DNA of 64,000 nucleotides from Palleronia salina (GCF_900141995.1 NZ_FQZA01000001.1:224392-288391); one strand, 5' to 3'; shown: positions 33,689-43,138, counted from the stretch's first letter. Numbers and translations are program-made. The notes: generated from the sequence alone by a model not told the origin.

Positions 33689-36600
33689 ATGACCTATGGA
33701 TCCGGCAAAGACGGTATCGTCGAAGGCACTGAAAACGATGACGTGATCGACACCGGTTACACCGGTGATCCCGATGGTGATCGTATCGACGCGAATGACG
33801 CGATCCTGGGCAACGTGGGCAGCAACGACGACATCGTGCGGGCAGGGGCCGGCAACGACCTGGTCCTTGCTGGAAAAGGCAATGACACCGTGATGGGCGA
33901 GAAAGGGGAGGATACGTTGTATGGCGATGTCGGTGACGACTCCTTGTCCGGCGGCGATGGTAAAGACACCCTCTTCGGTGGGGATGGGAACGATTTTCTG
34001 GACGGTGGAAAGTATGACGACCTGCTGAATGGCGGCGATGACGACGACACTCTGATAGGGGGCGAAGGCAACGATACTCTGATGGGCGATGGTGTCGGCG
34101 ATGGCGGAGCGCAGCTTGGCGATCGTGCCCTGTTCGACTGGGGAAAGGGTCCGAATTTCGGCGACAACAACCACGTCCAGAACTTCACCCAGGATACCGG
34201 CGACGTCGACGTGACCTTCACCAAGACGAAGCTGAAGGACTGGGACCACGACGTTCGCAACACCTACGAAACGAGCCACCAGAACACCGACGATCTGGAT
34301 GCGGCGGTCAGCGAGAATAGCTCGTTCGAATCCGATCTCCAGGACCACGGTGACAAGTACCAGTACGACTTCACCTTCGACTCCGAAGTGGCGAACGTCG
34401 AATTCCGGATCAACGACATTGATGGCGGTGGCCGTGTTACGATTCTCGCCGAAGGTCCGGATGGGCCGGTGTCGGTGACCCTAGAGGCCGGTGACAAGCT
34501 GACACAGAATGGCAGCACGGTTACGTCCGAGGGCGGGTACAAGGACGATAATAGCGACTACTATTCGGTGTTGGTCAATATTCCCGGTCCGGTGACCAAG
34601 ATCAGCGTTGTTCACGAACAGATCAATGATGCCGACAGCGGCATTAACATCACCGATATCGCCTTCAACCCTATCAATGAAGTAACTACGCCCGAAGAGG
34701 GCATGGGTAACGACCTGCTCGAAGGCGGAGCTGGCGACGACTACATTGACGGCGGCAAAGGCAACGACACGGCGTTCGGCGGCGACGGCAAGGATACCGT
34801 CTACGGCGGCGACGGTGACGACGAGTTGCATGGCGGCAGATCTGAGGACCTTGTTTTCGGCGGCGACGGTAAAGACCTGATTACCGGCGGTGAGAAAAAC
34901 GATACTCTCATTGGTGGAGATGAGGATGACACCATTCTTGGTGGCGACTACGGCGATCTTATCTACGGTGATGCCGGCCCTGACCAGAAGGTCGCGGACT
35001 TGTGCGATGCGGACGGTGGGAAGCCTACCAGTCTGACTTTTCTTTATAACGGGCCGTCGTCGACGGTCGAAGGTGGCTTCACTGACGACAAGCACAAGAT
35101 CGGGCCTGTGCAGGGCAGCGATAGCGACGACACCGGCTATGTCGTGGTCACCGACAAGGACGGAGTGGTCCTGTTCGAGGGATCCGTCAAGGTTGGAGAT
35201 GAATTCACTGCGACTACGACCGATGGCGGGAAGTTCGACAGCGAGACCTTCTTCAAGGTTTACGACCAGGCTGGCGGTCAGTTGCTGCAGAGCATGAATA
35301 TTCATACATCGTGCTCGGCGCCGCTGGTCCTAGGCGACCAGGCCGGTTTCGCGACGCTAAAGGGTGCCACTCTGGAAAACGGTGCCACGGTTCGCGACGA
35401 TGCGGCGGACCCTGCGGACGAGGTGTTCGGCGATGACTCCATTTCCGGCGATGAAGGGAAGGACACGATCTTCGGCCAAGGTGGAAACGATACCATCCAC
35501 GGCGGCTTGGATGACGATCTGATCTATGGCGATGATGGAGAAACGGGCCAAAGCCATGGCGCGGACTTGTGCGATGCGGACGGTGGGAAGCCTACCAGTC
35601 TGACTTTTCTTTATAACGGGCCGTCGTCAACGGTCGAAGGTGGCTTCACTGACGACAAGCACAAGATCGGGCCTGTGCAGGGCAGCGATAGCGACGACAC
35701 CGGCTATGTCGTGGTCACCGACAAGGACGGAGTGGTCCTGTTCGAGGGATCCGTCAAGATTGGAGATGAATTCACTGCGACTACGACCGATGGCGAGAAG
35801 TTCGACAGCGAGACCTTCTTCAAGGTTTACGACCAGGCTGGCGGTCAGTTGCTGCAGAGCATGAATATTCACACATCGTGCTCGGCGCCGCTGGTCCTAG
35901 GCGACCAGGCCGGTTTCGCGACGCTAAAGGGTGCCACTCTGGAAAACGGTGCCACGGTTCGCGACGATGCGGCGGACTCTGCGGACGAAGTGTTCGGCGA
36001 TGACTCCATTTCCGGCGATGAAGGGAAGGATACGATTTTCGGCCAAGGTGGAAACGACACGATCGACGGCGGCGAGGGTGACGATTCGATCGACGGTGGC
36101 GCCGGACGTGACCTTCTGGACGGCGGTGCTGGAGATGGAAAGGATTACTTGTTTGGCGGGGCAGACCAAGATACCATCCTCGGCGGTTCCAATTATGATA
36201 CGATTGATGGCGGCTCGGGTGGCTTCTCGAACGATCCGTCAATTAATACCGACAGCGACACGCTGGATCTGAGCGGGATCGGCAACTACAAGATCATCGA
36301 CGAACGTCCCGACAGCAACGGCAACGGCTTCGACGGCACCGTCGTCCTTCTGGACGGGTCGGGCAATGAAACCGGGCGCTTCGACTTCTTCGAGATCGAA
36401 ACCTTCATCGGTCGCGATGCAGCCCCCGAGGCCAACGACGACACGGCATCCACGCTGGAAGACACGCCGGTCAACAACATCAATGTCCTGGCGAACGACA
36501 CCGATCCCGACGGGCTCGACTCCCAACTGACCGTCATCAGCGCCTCGGCCGACAACGGCACCGTCACCATCAACGGCGACGGCACGCTGAACTATGCGCC

Positions 36601-39600
36601 GGACCCGGATTTCTTCGGCGAGGACACGATCACCTACACGATCGAGGACGCGGACGGCCTGACCGATAGCGCCACCGTCACGGTGACCGTGGACCCGGTG
36701 AACGACGGCCCCGACGCGGTGGACGACGTGGCCGAGACCGACGAGGACGTGGCGACCGACATCAACGTCCTGGCGAACGACACCGATCCGGACCTGCCCG
36801 ATGACACGCTGACCGTCACGTCCGCCTCGGCGGCCAACGGCTCGGTCATCATCAACGGCGACGGCACGCTGAACTACACGCCGAACCCGGACTTCTTCGG
36901 CGAGGACACGATCACCTACACGATCGAGGACGAGGCCGGCGAAACCGATACCGCCACCGTCACCGTCACGGTGAACCCGGAGAACGACGGCCCCGTGGCC
37001 GTGGACGACTTCGCCGAGACCGACGAGAACCAGGCGGTCGTCATCGACCTGGTCGGCAACGACACCGACGTGGACAACGACACGTCCGAACTGACGCTGG
37101 TCAGCTTCGATCAGCCCGCGAACGGCACCGTGGTCGACAACGGCGACGGCACCGTGACCTACACGCCCAATACGGGCTTCGACGGCACCGAGACCTTCGA
37201 CTACGTGGTCGCGGATCCGGCCGGCAAGACCGATACCGGCACGGCGACCGTCAAGGTCAACAACACGATCCTGCCCGACGGCATCGTCGAAGGCTCGGAT
37301 GGCGGTGACCTGATCGATTTCGACTACACGGGCGACCCCGAGGGCGATCTCATCGACCGGCCCGACCAGGTGATCATCGGCGGCAACCCGATCGGCACCG
37401 ACGGCGACGTCGTCGAGGCCGGCGCGGGCAACGACACCGTGCGCAGCCTCGAGGGTGACGACACCGTGTCCGCCGGCACCGGCGACGACCTGGTCGAAGC
37501 CGACAACGGCAACGACATCGTCAACGGCGAAGACGGCAACGACACGCTGCGCGGCCAGGCTGGCGACGACACCCTGTCGGGTGGCGAGGGCAATGACTCG
37601 CTCGACGGCGGCCCCGGTGACGACTCGCTTTCGGGCGGCGCGGGGGACGACACCCTGCGCGGCGCCGCCGGCGAAGACACGCTGGACGGCGGCGACGGCA
37701 ACGACAGCATCAACGGTGGCACCGAGAACGACCTGATCACCGGCGGCACCGGCAACGACACCATCAATGCCAACCAGGGCAACGATACGATCGATGCCGG
37801 CGTTGGCGACGACTCGGTCACCGGTGGCCAGGGCGATGACGAGATCGCCGGCGGCACCGGCAACGACGCGATCCACGCCAACGAGGGCGACGACACCGTC
37901 GCCGGTGGCGCGGGCGACGACACGATCTCGGGCAATGACGGGGATGACGTGCTGGCCGGCGGTGCCGACAACGACAGCATCACCGGCGGCGCCGGAAGCG
38001 ACGAGATCGACGGCGGGCAGGGCAACGACTACATCGACGCCTCGGGCCCCAACGGTGCCATCGACGCGGATGTGCCCCTGGTGCCGTTCCCGCTCGACCA
38101 GGATCCCAACCCGAACGACGACCGGGACACGGTCTTCGGCGGCGCCGGCAACGACACGATCCTGACCGGTGATGACGCCGACAGCATCGAAGGCGGCTTC
38201 GGCGACGACTCGATCGAATCGGGCATCGACGACGACACCGTCATCGGCGGTGCGGGCAACGACACGATCACCGACGTGCAGGGCTCGGACAGCATCTTCG
38301 GCAACGATGGCGACGACCTGATCGACGCTGGCACCGACACGCTGTCGGACTACCCGAACGACCAGCCGAAGCTGGCCGATGGCTCGCCCAACCCGTTCTT
38401 CGGGTCTGGCGATCCCAATCCCGATGACGGCCGCGACTTCGTCGACGGCGGCGACGGTGCGGATACGATCACCACGGGCGACGATGCCGATACCATCATC
38501 GGCGGCGGTGGCGACGATGTCATCGACGCGGGGATCGACGACGACGAGGTCACCGGCGGTGCCGGCAATGACAGCATCATCGGCGGTCACGGTGCCGATA
38601 CGCTGGACGGCAACGACGGCAACGACACCATCTACGGTGGCTACGGCCCGACGCCGGTTCCGCCCGGCGTGGTCGGCAACGAGCCGGACGCGACCGATCC
38701 GCAGCCCGACAATGGCACGGACCTGATCCGCGGCGGCGATGGCGACGACGTGCTCTACGGCGAGGATGACAACGACACCATCTTCGGCGGCGCCGACAAC
38801 GACTTCATCGACGGCGGCATCGACGACGACTCGCTCGATGGCGGCACCGGTGACGACACGATGCTGGGCGGTGACGGCAACGACACCATCAATGCCGGGT
38901 TCGGCAACGACCTGGTCGAGGGTGGCGACGGCGATGACAGCATCATCGGCGGCGGCAACGAGGACACGCTTCTGGGCGGCGCCGGGAACGACACCATCGA
39001 GGGCGACGGCGAGAACGACTCGATCGAAGGCGGCGATGGCGATGACAGCCTGATCGGCAATGCCGGCAACGACACGATCATCGGCGGCGGCGGCAACGAC
39101 TTCATGACCGGCGGGCAGGGCGACGACCTGCTGACCGGGCGCGATGGCGATGACACGCTTGTGGGCGGTGACGGCAACGACACCCTCGCGGGTCGCGGTG
39201 GCAACGACAACCTGTCGGGCGGCAAGGGGAACGACGTCCTCTACGGTGGTCAGGATGATGACTACATCGAGGGCGGCGACGGCAACGACCTTCTGTCGGG
39301 TCGCCAGGGCGACGATACGCTGATCGCGGGCAGCGGCGATGACACCATCGACGCGGGCGGCGGCAACGATCTCGTGGATGCCGGGGCCGGGAACGACAGT
39401 GTCCAGGGCGGTACGGGCGCCGACACCATCGAAGGCGGCGAGGGCGACGATACGATCGACGGCTTCGGCGGCGGCGATGTGATCACCGGCGGCACGGGCA
39501 ACGACCAGATCTCGGGCGGGAACGGCCCGGACACGATGGATGGTGGCGACGACCGCGATACCTTCTCCAACGTGACCGTGGGTGACAGCATCCTCGGCGG

Positions 39601-40396
39601 TTCGGGCGGCGACGACTTTGACGTGCTCGACCTGACCGGGTCGTTGAACGGCGGCAGCTACAAGCTGGTGAACGTCACCGAGGACGACGATCCCGGCGAC
39701 ACCATCGACGGCGACAGCCCCAATGACGGGATCGACGGCGAAATCCAGTTCTTCGATGCTGCCGGCAAGCAGACCGGGACCCTGACCTTCGAGAACATCG
39801 AGAAGATCATCCCCTGCTTCACCCCCGGCACGCTGATCGCGACGCCGAAGGGCGAGCGTCGGGTCGAAGACCTGCGCGAGGGCGACCGCGTCATCACCCG
39901 TGACAACGGCATCCAGGAGATCCGCTGGATCGGCGAAAAGCGCCTGGACCGCGGCGAGCTGATGCGCCAGCCCGAGCTGAAGCCGGTGCTGATCCAGGCC
40001 GGGTCGCTGGGCAACGGCCTGCCCGAGCGGGACATGCTGGTCAGCCCGAACCACCGGATGCTCGTCGCGAACGACAAGACGGCGCTTTACTTCGAGGAGC
40101 GCGAGGTCCTGGTCGCGGCGAAGCACCTGATCGACACCGACGGGGTCGACCAGGTCGAGGCCCTGGGCGTCAGCTACATCCACTTCATGTTCCAGCAGCA
40201 CGAGGTGGTGCTGTCGGACGGCACCTGGTCGGAAAGTTTCCAGCCCGGCGACTACACGCTGAAGGGCATCGGCGACGCGCAACGCGCCGAGATCCTGACG
40301 CTGTTCCCCGAGCTCGAGAACCACGAAGGGATCGAGGGCTACCAGTCGGCCCGCCGGACGCTGAAGCGGCACGAGGCCAAGCTGCTGACACGCTAG
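33689..40396 (+). CDS. Giant RTX (hemolysin-type Ca-binding repeat) protein with C-terminal Hint domain
   Basis: A 2235-residue acidic protein. Order: N-terminal module (YGSGKDGIVEGTENDDVID); RTX GGxGxDxLx repeats (51-141); a beta-rich domain (141-331); RTX (338-431); two near-identical domains with an IHTSCSAPL motif (436-571 and 625-763) each followed by RTX; three cadherin-like repeats (about 912-1192, each with NVLANDTDP or similar); a second N-terminus-like module (about 1195-1240); a long RTX array to about 1958; and a Hint domain whose Cys2043 (PCFTPGTLIAT) starts the self-processing fold, with SPNHRML and HFMFQQHEVVL. The family is normally exported by a type I system; none is encoded nearby. 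The start at 33689 has GGAG 9 nt upstream; 33674 is an alternative. The 5' part is poorer in G+C. Confidence 0.9.
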   Translation: MTYGSGKDGIVEGTENDDVIDTGYTGDPDGDRIDANDAILGNVGSNDDIVRAGAGNDLVLAGKGNDTVMGEKGEDTLYGDVGDDSLSGGDGKDTLFGGDGNDFLDGGKYDDLLNGGDDDDTLIGGEGNDTLMGDGVGDGGAQLGDRALFDWGKGPNFGDNNHVQNFTQDTGDVDVTFTKTKLKDWDHDVRNTYETSHQNTDDLDAAVSENSSFESDLQDHGDKYQYDFTFDSEVANVEFRINDIDGGGRVTILAEGPDGPVSVTLEAGDKLTQNGSTVTSEGGYKDDNSDYYSVLVNIPGPVTKISVVHEQINDADSGINITDIAFNPINEVTTPEEGMGNDLLEGGAGDDYIDGGKGNDTAFGGDGKDTVYGGDGDDELHGGRSEDLVFGGDGKDLITGGEKNDTLIGGDEDDTILGGDYGDLIYGDAGPDQKVADLCDADGGKPTSLTFLYNGPSSTVEGGFTDDKHKIGPVQGSDSDDTGYVVVTDKDGVVLFEGSVKVGDEFTATTTDGGKFDSETFFKVYDQAGGQLLQSMNIHTSCSAPLVLGDQAGFATLKGATLENGATVRDDAADPADEVFGDDSISGDEGKDTIFGQGGNDTIHGGLDDDLIYGDDGETGQSHGADLCDADGGKPTSLTFLYNGPSSTVEGGFTDDKHKIGPVQGSDSDDTGYVVVTDKDGVVLFEGSVKIGDEFTATTTDGEKFDSETFFKVYDQAGGQLLQSMNIHTSCSAPLVLGDQAGFATLKGATLENGATVRDDAADSADEVFGDDSISGDEGKDTIFGQGGNDTIDGGEGDDSIDGGAGRDLLDGGAGDGKDYLFGGADQDTILGGSNYDTIDGGSGGFSNDPSINTDSDTLDLSGIGNYKIIDERPDSNGNGFDGTVVLLDGSGNETGRFDFFEIETFIGRDAAPEANDDTASTLEDTPVNNINVLANDTDPDGLDSQLTVISASADNGTVTINGDGTLNYAPDPDFFGEDTITYTIEDADGLTDSATVTVTVDPVNDGPDAVDDVAETDEDVATDINVLANDTDPDLPDDTLTVTSASAANGSVIINGDGTLNYTPNPDFFGEDTITYTIEDEAGETDTATVTVTVNPENDGPVAVDDFAETDENQAVVIDLVGNDTDVDNDTSELTLVSFDQPANGTVVDNGDGTVTYTPNTGFDGTETFDYVVADPAGKTDTGTATVKVNNTILPDGIVEGSDGGDLIDFDYTGDPEGDLIDRPDQVIIGGNPIGTDGDVVEAGAGNDTVRSLEGDDTVSAGTGDDLVEADNGNDIVNGEDGNDTLRGQAGDDTLSGGEGNDSLDGGPGDDSLSGGAGDDTLRGAAGEDTLDGGDGNDSINGGTENDLITGGTGNDTINANQGNDTIDAGVGDDSVTGGQGDDEIAGGTGNDAIHANEGDDTVAGGAGDDTISGNDGDDVLAGGADNDSITGGAGSDEIDGGQGNDYIDASGPNGAIDADVPLVPFPLDQDPNPNDDRDTVFGGAGNDTILTGDDADSIEGGFGDDSIESGIDDDTVIGGAGNDTITDVQGSDSIFGNDGDDLIDAGTDTLSDYPNDQPKLADGSPNPFFGSGDPNPDDGRDFVDGGDGADTITTGDDADTIIGGGGDDVIDAGIDDDEVTGGAGNDSIIGGHGADTLDGNDGNDTIYGGYGPTPVPPGVVGNEPDATDPQPDNGTDLIRGGDGDDVLYGEDDNDTIFGGADNDFIDGGIDDDSLDGGTGDDTMLGGDGNDTINAGFGNDLVEGGDGDDSIIGGGNEDTLLGGAGNDTIEGDGENDSIEGGDGDDSLIGNAGNDTIIGGGGNDFMTGGQGDDLLTGRDGDDTLVGGDGNDTLAGRGGNDNLSGGKGNDVLYGGQDDDYIEGGDGNDLLSGRQGDDTLIAGSGDDTIDAGGGNDLVDAGAGNDSVQGGTGADTIEGGEGDDTIDGFGGGDVITGGTGNDQISGGNGPDTMDGGDDRDTFSNVTVGDSILGGSGGDDFDVLDLTGSLNGGSYKLVNVTEDDDPGDTIDGDSPNDGIDGEIQFFDAAGKQTGTLTFENIEKIIPCFTPGTLIATPKGERRVEDLREGDRVITRDNGIQEIRWIGEKRLDRGELMRQPELKPVLIQAGSLGNGLPERDMLVSPNHRMLVANDKTALYFEEREVLVAAKHLIDTDGVDQVEALGVSYIHFMFQQHEVVLSDGTWSESFQPGDYTLKGIGDAQRAEILTLFPELENHEGIEGYQSARRTLKRHEAKLLTR
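34994..35493 (+). repeat. In-frame duplicated segment of the RTX gene, copy A
   Basis: About 500 bp beginning GCGGACTTGTGCGATGCGG recur 567 bp (189 codons) downstream at 35561-36060 with only scattered base changes. It encodes the domain with KPTSLTFLYNGPSS and IHTSCSAPL plus the start of an RTX block. Confidence 0.9.
35561..36060 (+). repeat. In-frame duplicated segment of the RTX gene, copy B
   Basis: The second copy of the 500-bp segment. Differences from copy A include V to I (SVKIGDE), G to E (TDGEKF) and P to S (AADSADE). The near-identity at DNA level, including silent sites, points to a recent duplication or gene conversion. Confidence 0.9.
39797..40387 (+). repeat. Hint-coding repeat, copy 1 (end of giant RTX gene)
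   Basis: About 590 bp, from ATCGAGAAGATCATCCCC to the final codons, is nearly identical to 41169-41759 in the next gene. The two lie in direct orientation 1372 bp apart. Confidence 0.9.
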
Positions 40397-40425
40397 AAAC
40401 CATCTGGCCAAACACGCGAATCACG

Positions 40426-40463
40426 CCGGCCGGCCGCTTATGCGGTCGGCCGGTTTCTTTTTT
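40426..40463 (+). terminator. Rho-independent terminator of the giant RTX gene
   Basis: CCGGCCGGCCGC and GCGGTCGGCCGG form a 12-bp stem with one G-T pair and a TTAT loop, followed by TTTCTTTTTT. A textbook terminator 29 bp after the stop codon. Confidence 0.92.
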
Positions 40464-40625
40464 CGCAGTCTGGCAACAAAACCGGCGGTTCCGATGGAAT
40501 TGATCGTTATCTGCCTTGCCGCCGCCGCTAAATTGCCGTGTTCACGGCATAATTCGTGAACGCGGGGCGATCCCGGGTATTATCGGGGCTGGATTCAGCT
40601 GCGGACGCTTTTGGGGGGCGGTGCG

Positions 40626-41768
40626 ATGGCTTTGATCAACGGGGATGGCGGCGACAATTCGCTTCCGGGGACCAGCAACGATGACACGATCAACGGGTTG
40701 GGCGGCAATGACACGATCGACGGCGGTGCCGGCGCGGACCTGATCGACGGCGGAAACGGCGACGACGAGATCGCGGGCGGGTCGGGTGCCGACAGGCTCT
40801 TCGGGGGCGACGGGCGCGATTACATCGATGCCGGCACCGGGCTGAACGACACCGACCAGTTGTCCGGTGGGGCGGGGGACGATACGCTCGTCGGCTATGG
40901 CGAGAACGACAAGCTGTACGGTGATGACGGGAACGATACCTTCATCCCGCTCCCCGGCACCGTCAACGGCGGCGACCTGTTGATCGATGGCGGCAACAGC
41001 GTGACCGGCGATGCGATCGATCTGCGCCAGGTCCTGGCGCAGGGGTTCGAGATCGACCTCCAGACGCAGAATCCCGATGGTAACGACAACGGCATCGCCA
41101 GCTATTCCGGCCAGATCCGCCTCGTCAATTCGACCGACGGCCGGTCGTTCAACATCAATTACAACGACATCGAGAAGATCATCCCCTGCTTCACCCCCGG
41201 CACGCTGATCGCGACGCCGAAGGGCGAGCGTCGGGTCGAGGACCTGCGCGAGGGCGACCGCGTCATCACCCGCGACAACGGCATCCAGGAGATCCGCTGG
41301 ATCGGCGAAAAGCGCCTGGACCGTGGCGAGCTGATGCGCCAGCCCGAGCTGAAGCCGGTGCTGATCCAGGCCGGGTCGCTGGGCAACGGCCTGCCCGAGC
41401 GGGACATGCTGGTCAGCCCGAACCACCGGATGCTGGTCGCGAACGACAAGACGGCGCTTTACTTCGAGGAGCGCGAGGTCCTGGTCGCGGCCAAGCACCT
41501 GATCGACACCGACGGCGTCGACCAGGTCGAGGCCCTGGGCGTTAGCTACATCCACTTCATGTTCCAGCAGCACGAGGTGGTGCTGTCGGACGGTACCTGG
41601 TCGGAAAGCTTCCAGCCCGGCGACTACAGCATGAAGGGCATCGGCGACGTGCAACGCGCCGAGATCCTGACGCTGTTCCCCGAGCTCGAGAACCACGAGG
41701 GGATCGAGGGCTACCAGTCGGCCCGCCGGACGCTGAAGCGGCACGAGGTCAAGCTGCTGCAGGGTTGA
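40626..41768 (+). CDS. Small RTX protein with C-terminal Hint domain
   Basis: A 380-residue paralogue of the giant protein. It has a short N-terminus (ALINGDGGDNSLPGTSNDD), about six RTX nonapeptides (residues 18-110), a linker domain to about 180, and a Hint domain with catalytic-type Cys188 (PCFTPGTLIAT) and SPNHRML. The Hint domain differs from the giant protein at only a few residues (for example YSMKGIGDVQ instead of YTLKGIGDAQ). The ATG at 40626 follows a GGGGGG run at 6-7 nt. It is separated from the giant gene by a strong terminator, so it has its own promoter. Secretion by an unlinked type I system is expected. Confidence 0.9.
   Translation: MALINGDGGDNSLPGTSNDDTINGLGGNDTIDGGAGADLIDGGNGDDEIAGGSGADRLFGGDGRDYIDAGTGLNDTDQLSGGAGDDTLVGYGENDKLYGDDGNDTFIPLPGTVNGGDLLIDGGNSVTGDAIDLRQVLAQGFEIDLQTQNPDGNDNGIASYSGQIRLVNSTDGRSFNINYNDIEKIIPCFTPGTLIATPKGERRVEDLREGDRVITRDNGIQEIRWIGEKRLDRGELMRQPELKPVLIQAGSLGNGLPERDMLVSPNHRMLVANDKTALYFEEREVLVAAKHLIDTDGVDQVEALGVSYIHFMFQQHEVVLSDGTWSESFQPGDYSMKGIGDVQRAEILTLFPELENHEGIEGYQSARRTLKRHEVKLLQG
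41169..41759 (+). repeat. Hint-coding repeat, copy 2
   Basis: Near-identical to 39797-40387 for about 590 bp; similarity ends at the last codons, where the two proteins have different tails (TR versus QG). Confidence 0.9.
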
Positions 41769-42062
41769 GCCCAAGTCCGGGCTTTTGAGTAGTAGTGAAC
41801 GAGCGCGCGCGACCGGGCTGCAATATCCCCGGTCCGCCCAGATTTTCCGCAGCGTCAAGCGGCCTCTGTTTCGACTTTCTACCCAGTCCGGCGCACACCC
41901 ATTGATTGTATTCGGTCGCGCCAAATCACGCATTATCTTCTTGTATAGGCGAGAAATCTCCCTCAGGTTGTATTTATAGAAGGCGCTTTCCGGCATGTGC
42001 CGCGTACCGAGTTCCAAGTCTTGAGGTGCCGCTTTCAATGCAGAACTGCAGGAGCCTCCGAA

Positions 42063-42851
42063 ATGATGCGATCCGACGATAAATCGAAGTCGACGTCCGT
42101 GGTTGATGTCCAGACACGGGCACGCCGCGACACGGTGACGAAGGACGGGCTGGCCGAGTTTCGGACGGGGCGCACACCGCGTGTGACGCGGCGACGGGTC
42201 AAGGATCCGTCCGTGAACGCCGATAGCGCCGTCAAGCTGAGCCTCGCGGATATCGAGGGGGTGCTGCCGTGCTTCACGCCGGGAACGGTGATCGCCACGG
42301 GCAAGGGCGAACGCCGGGTCGAGACGCTCCGGGCCGGTGATCGCGTCATCACGCGCGATCGCGGCATGCAGGTGGTGCGCTGGGTGGGCAAGACCACCCT
42401 CACCGAGGAGGATCTGCGCGCGCAGCCGGCCATGCGGCCCGTGCATTTGCGCGCCGGCTGCCTCGGGCCGGGCCGCCCGGCACGTGACATGCTGCTCAGC
42501 CCCAATCACCGGGTCCTGTTCAACGATCTCTACGTCACCCATCATTTCCCGCAGACCGAGGTCATGGCCGCGGCCCGGCACCTGACGTGGAAGCCGGGGA
42601 TCACCCAGGCCAAGGTGAAATCGGTGACCTACATCCACTTCATGTTCGCGAAGCACGAGCTGGTCCTGTCGGACGGCTTGTGGTCCGAGAGCTTCCAGGC
42701 CGGCGACTATACGCTGCGCGGCCTCGATCGCCGCCAGCGCGACGCCATCTTCGAGATCTTCCCCGATCTCAGGGGGCATGATGGCATGGATGGCTTTTCC
42801 CCCGTGCGCCGTGTGCTGACGCGCCGCGAGGCCCGGCTGCTCGGCGGCTGA
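42063..42851 (+). CDS. Stand-alone Hint-domain protein without RTX repeats
   Basis: A 262-residue protein. Residues 1-65 are basic and polar with no RTX motif or signal peptide. The Hint domain starts with Cys70 (LPCFTPGTVIATGKGERRVE) and keeps SPNHRVLF and HFMFAKHELVLSDGLWSESF. It is clearly diverged from the two RTX-Hint copies. AGGAG lies 8 nt before the first of two adjacent ATGs. If the Hint domain is active it could split off the first 69 residues or act on a partner; this is unproven. It is followed by a good terminator. Confidence 0.85.
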   Translation: MMRSDDKSKSTSVVDVQTRARRDTVTKDGLAEFRTGRTPRVTRRRVKDPSVNADSAVKLSLADIEGVLPCFTPGTVIATGKGERRVETLRAGDRVITRDRGMQVVRWVGKTTLTEEDLRAQPAMRPVHLRAGCLGPGRPARDMLLSPNHRVLFNDLYVTHHFPQTEVMAAARHLTWKPGITQAKVKSVTYIHFMFAKHELVLSDGLWSESFQAGDYTLRGLDRRQRDAIFEIFPDLRGHDGMDGFSPVRRVLTRREARLLGG

Positions 42852-42980
42852 GCAGACCGGGGCAGGGGGCCTTCTTTCCGCCCCATTCCCGGCACCAAGG
42901 CGAATCGAGCGCCCGAAAACGGTGTCCTCCGCCGCGCCAGCACGGCCTCGATTCGAATCCCGAGCATGAGATCCTGAAAC

Positions 42981-43012
42981 AAAGCCGCCCATCCGGGCGG
43001 TTTTGTTCGTTT
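42981..43012 (+). terminator. Rho-independent terminator after stand-alone Hint gene
   Basis: CCGCCC-ATCC-GGGCGG, extended by A-T pairs on both sides, is followed by TTTTGTTCGTTT. It lies 130 bp after the stop codon. Confidence 0.8.
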
Positions 43013-43110
43013 CCGCGAATGTGGCGGAAATATGCGATTGTTTGCCCCGGCTTTCCGGTTTCCTCCTTCCCTTTCGACTGTCGCGATGGCCCGGTCCAAT
43101 CGGTCCGATT

Positions 43111-43138
43111 TGTGGCCGGATCCGGTCAAATGTGGCCG
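43111..43138 (+). repeat. Tandem TGTGGCCG sites, 20 bp apart
   Basis: TGTGGCCG occurs at 43111 and 43131, a spacing of two helical turns, with a related TGTGGCGG at 43020. They precede the degenerate Hint-like gene and may be operator sites; no regulator is known. Confidence 0.3.

Noticed and set aside
37420..39560. The short-period repeats here as a CRISPR array or DNA minisatellite
   Set aside because: The 27-bp-like periodicity encodes the GGxGxDxLx nonapeptide in frame; there are no constant repeats with unique spacers.
39815..40396. The C-terminal Hint domains as true inteins
   Set aside because: They lie at the protein C-terminus with no C-terminal extein, and lack a recognisable His-Asn plus nucleophile splice junction.
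36239..40411. A 1390-codon reverse-strand frame opposite the RTX gene
   Set aside because: It mirrors the RTX nonapeptide periodicity on the other strand (Val/Ala/Asp-rich) and has no ribosome site or known domain.
42034..42062. An upstream GTG start (41997) for the stand-alone Hint protein
   Set aside because: The ATG at 42063 has AGGAG at 8 nt, and the extra 22 residues have no family resemblance.
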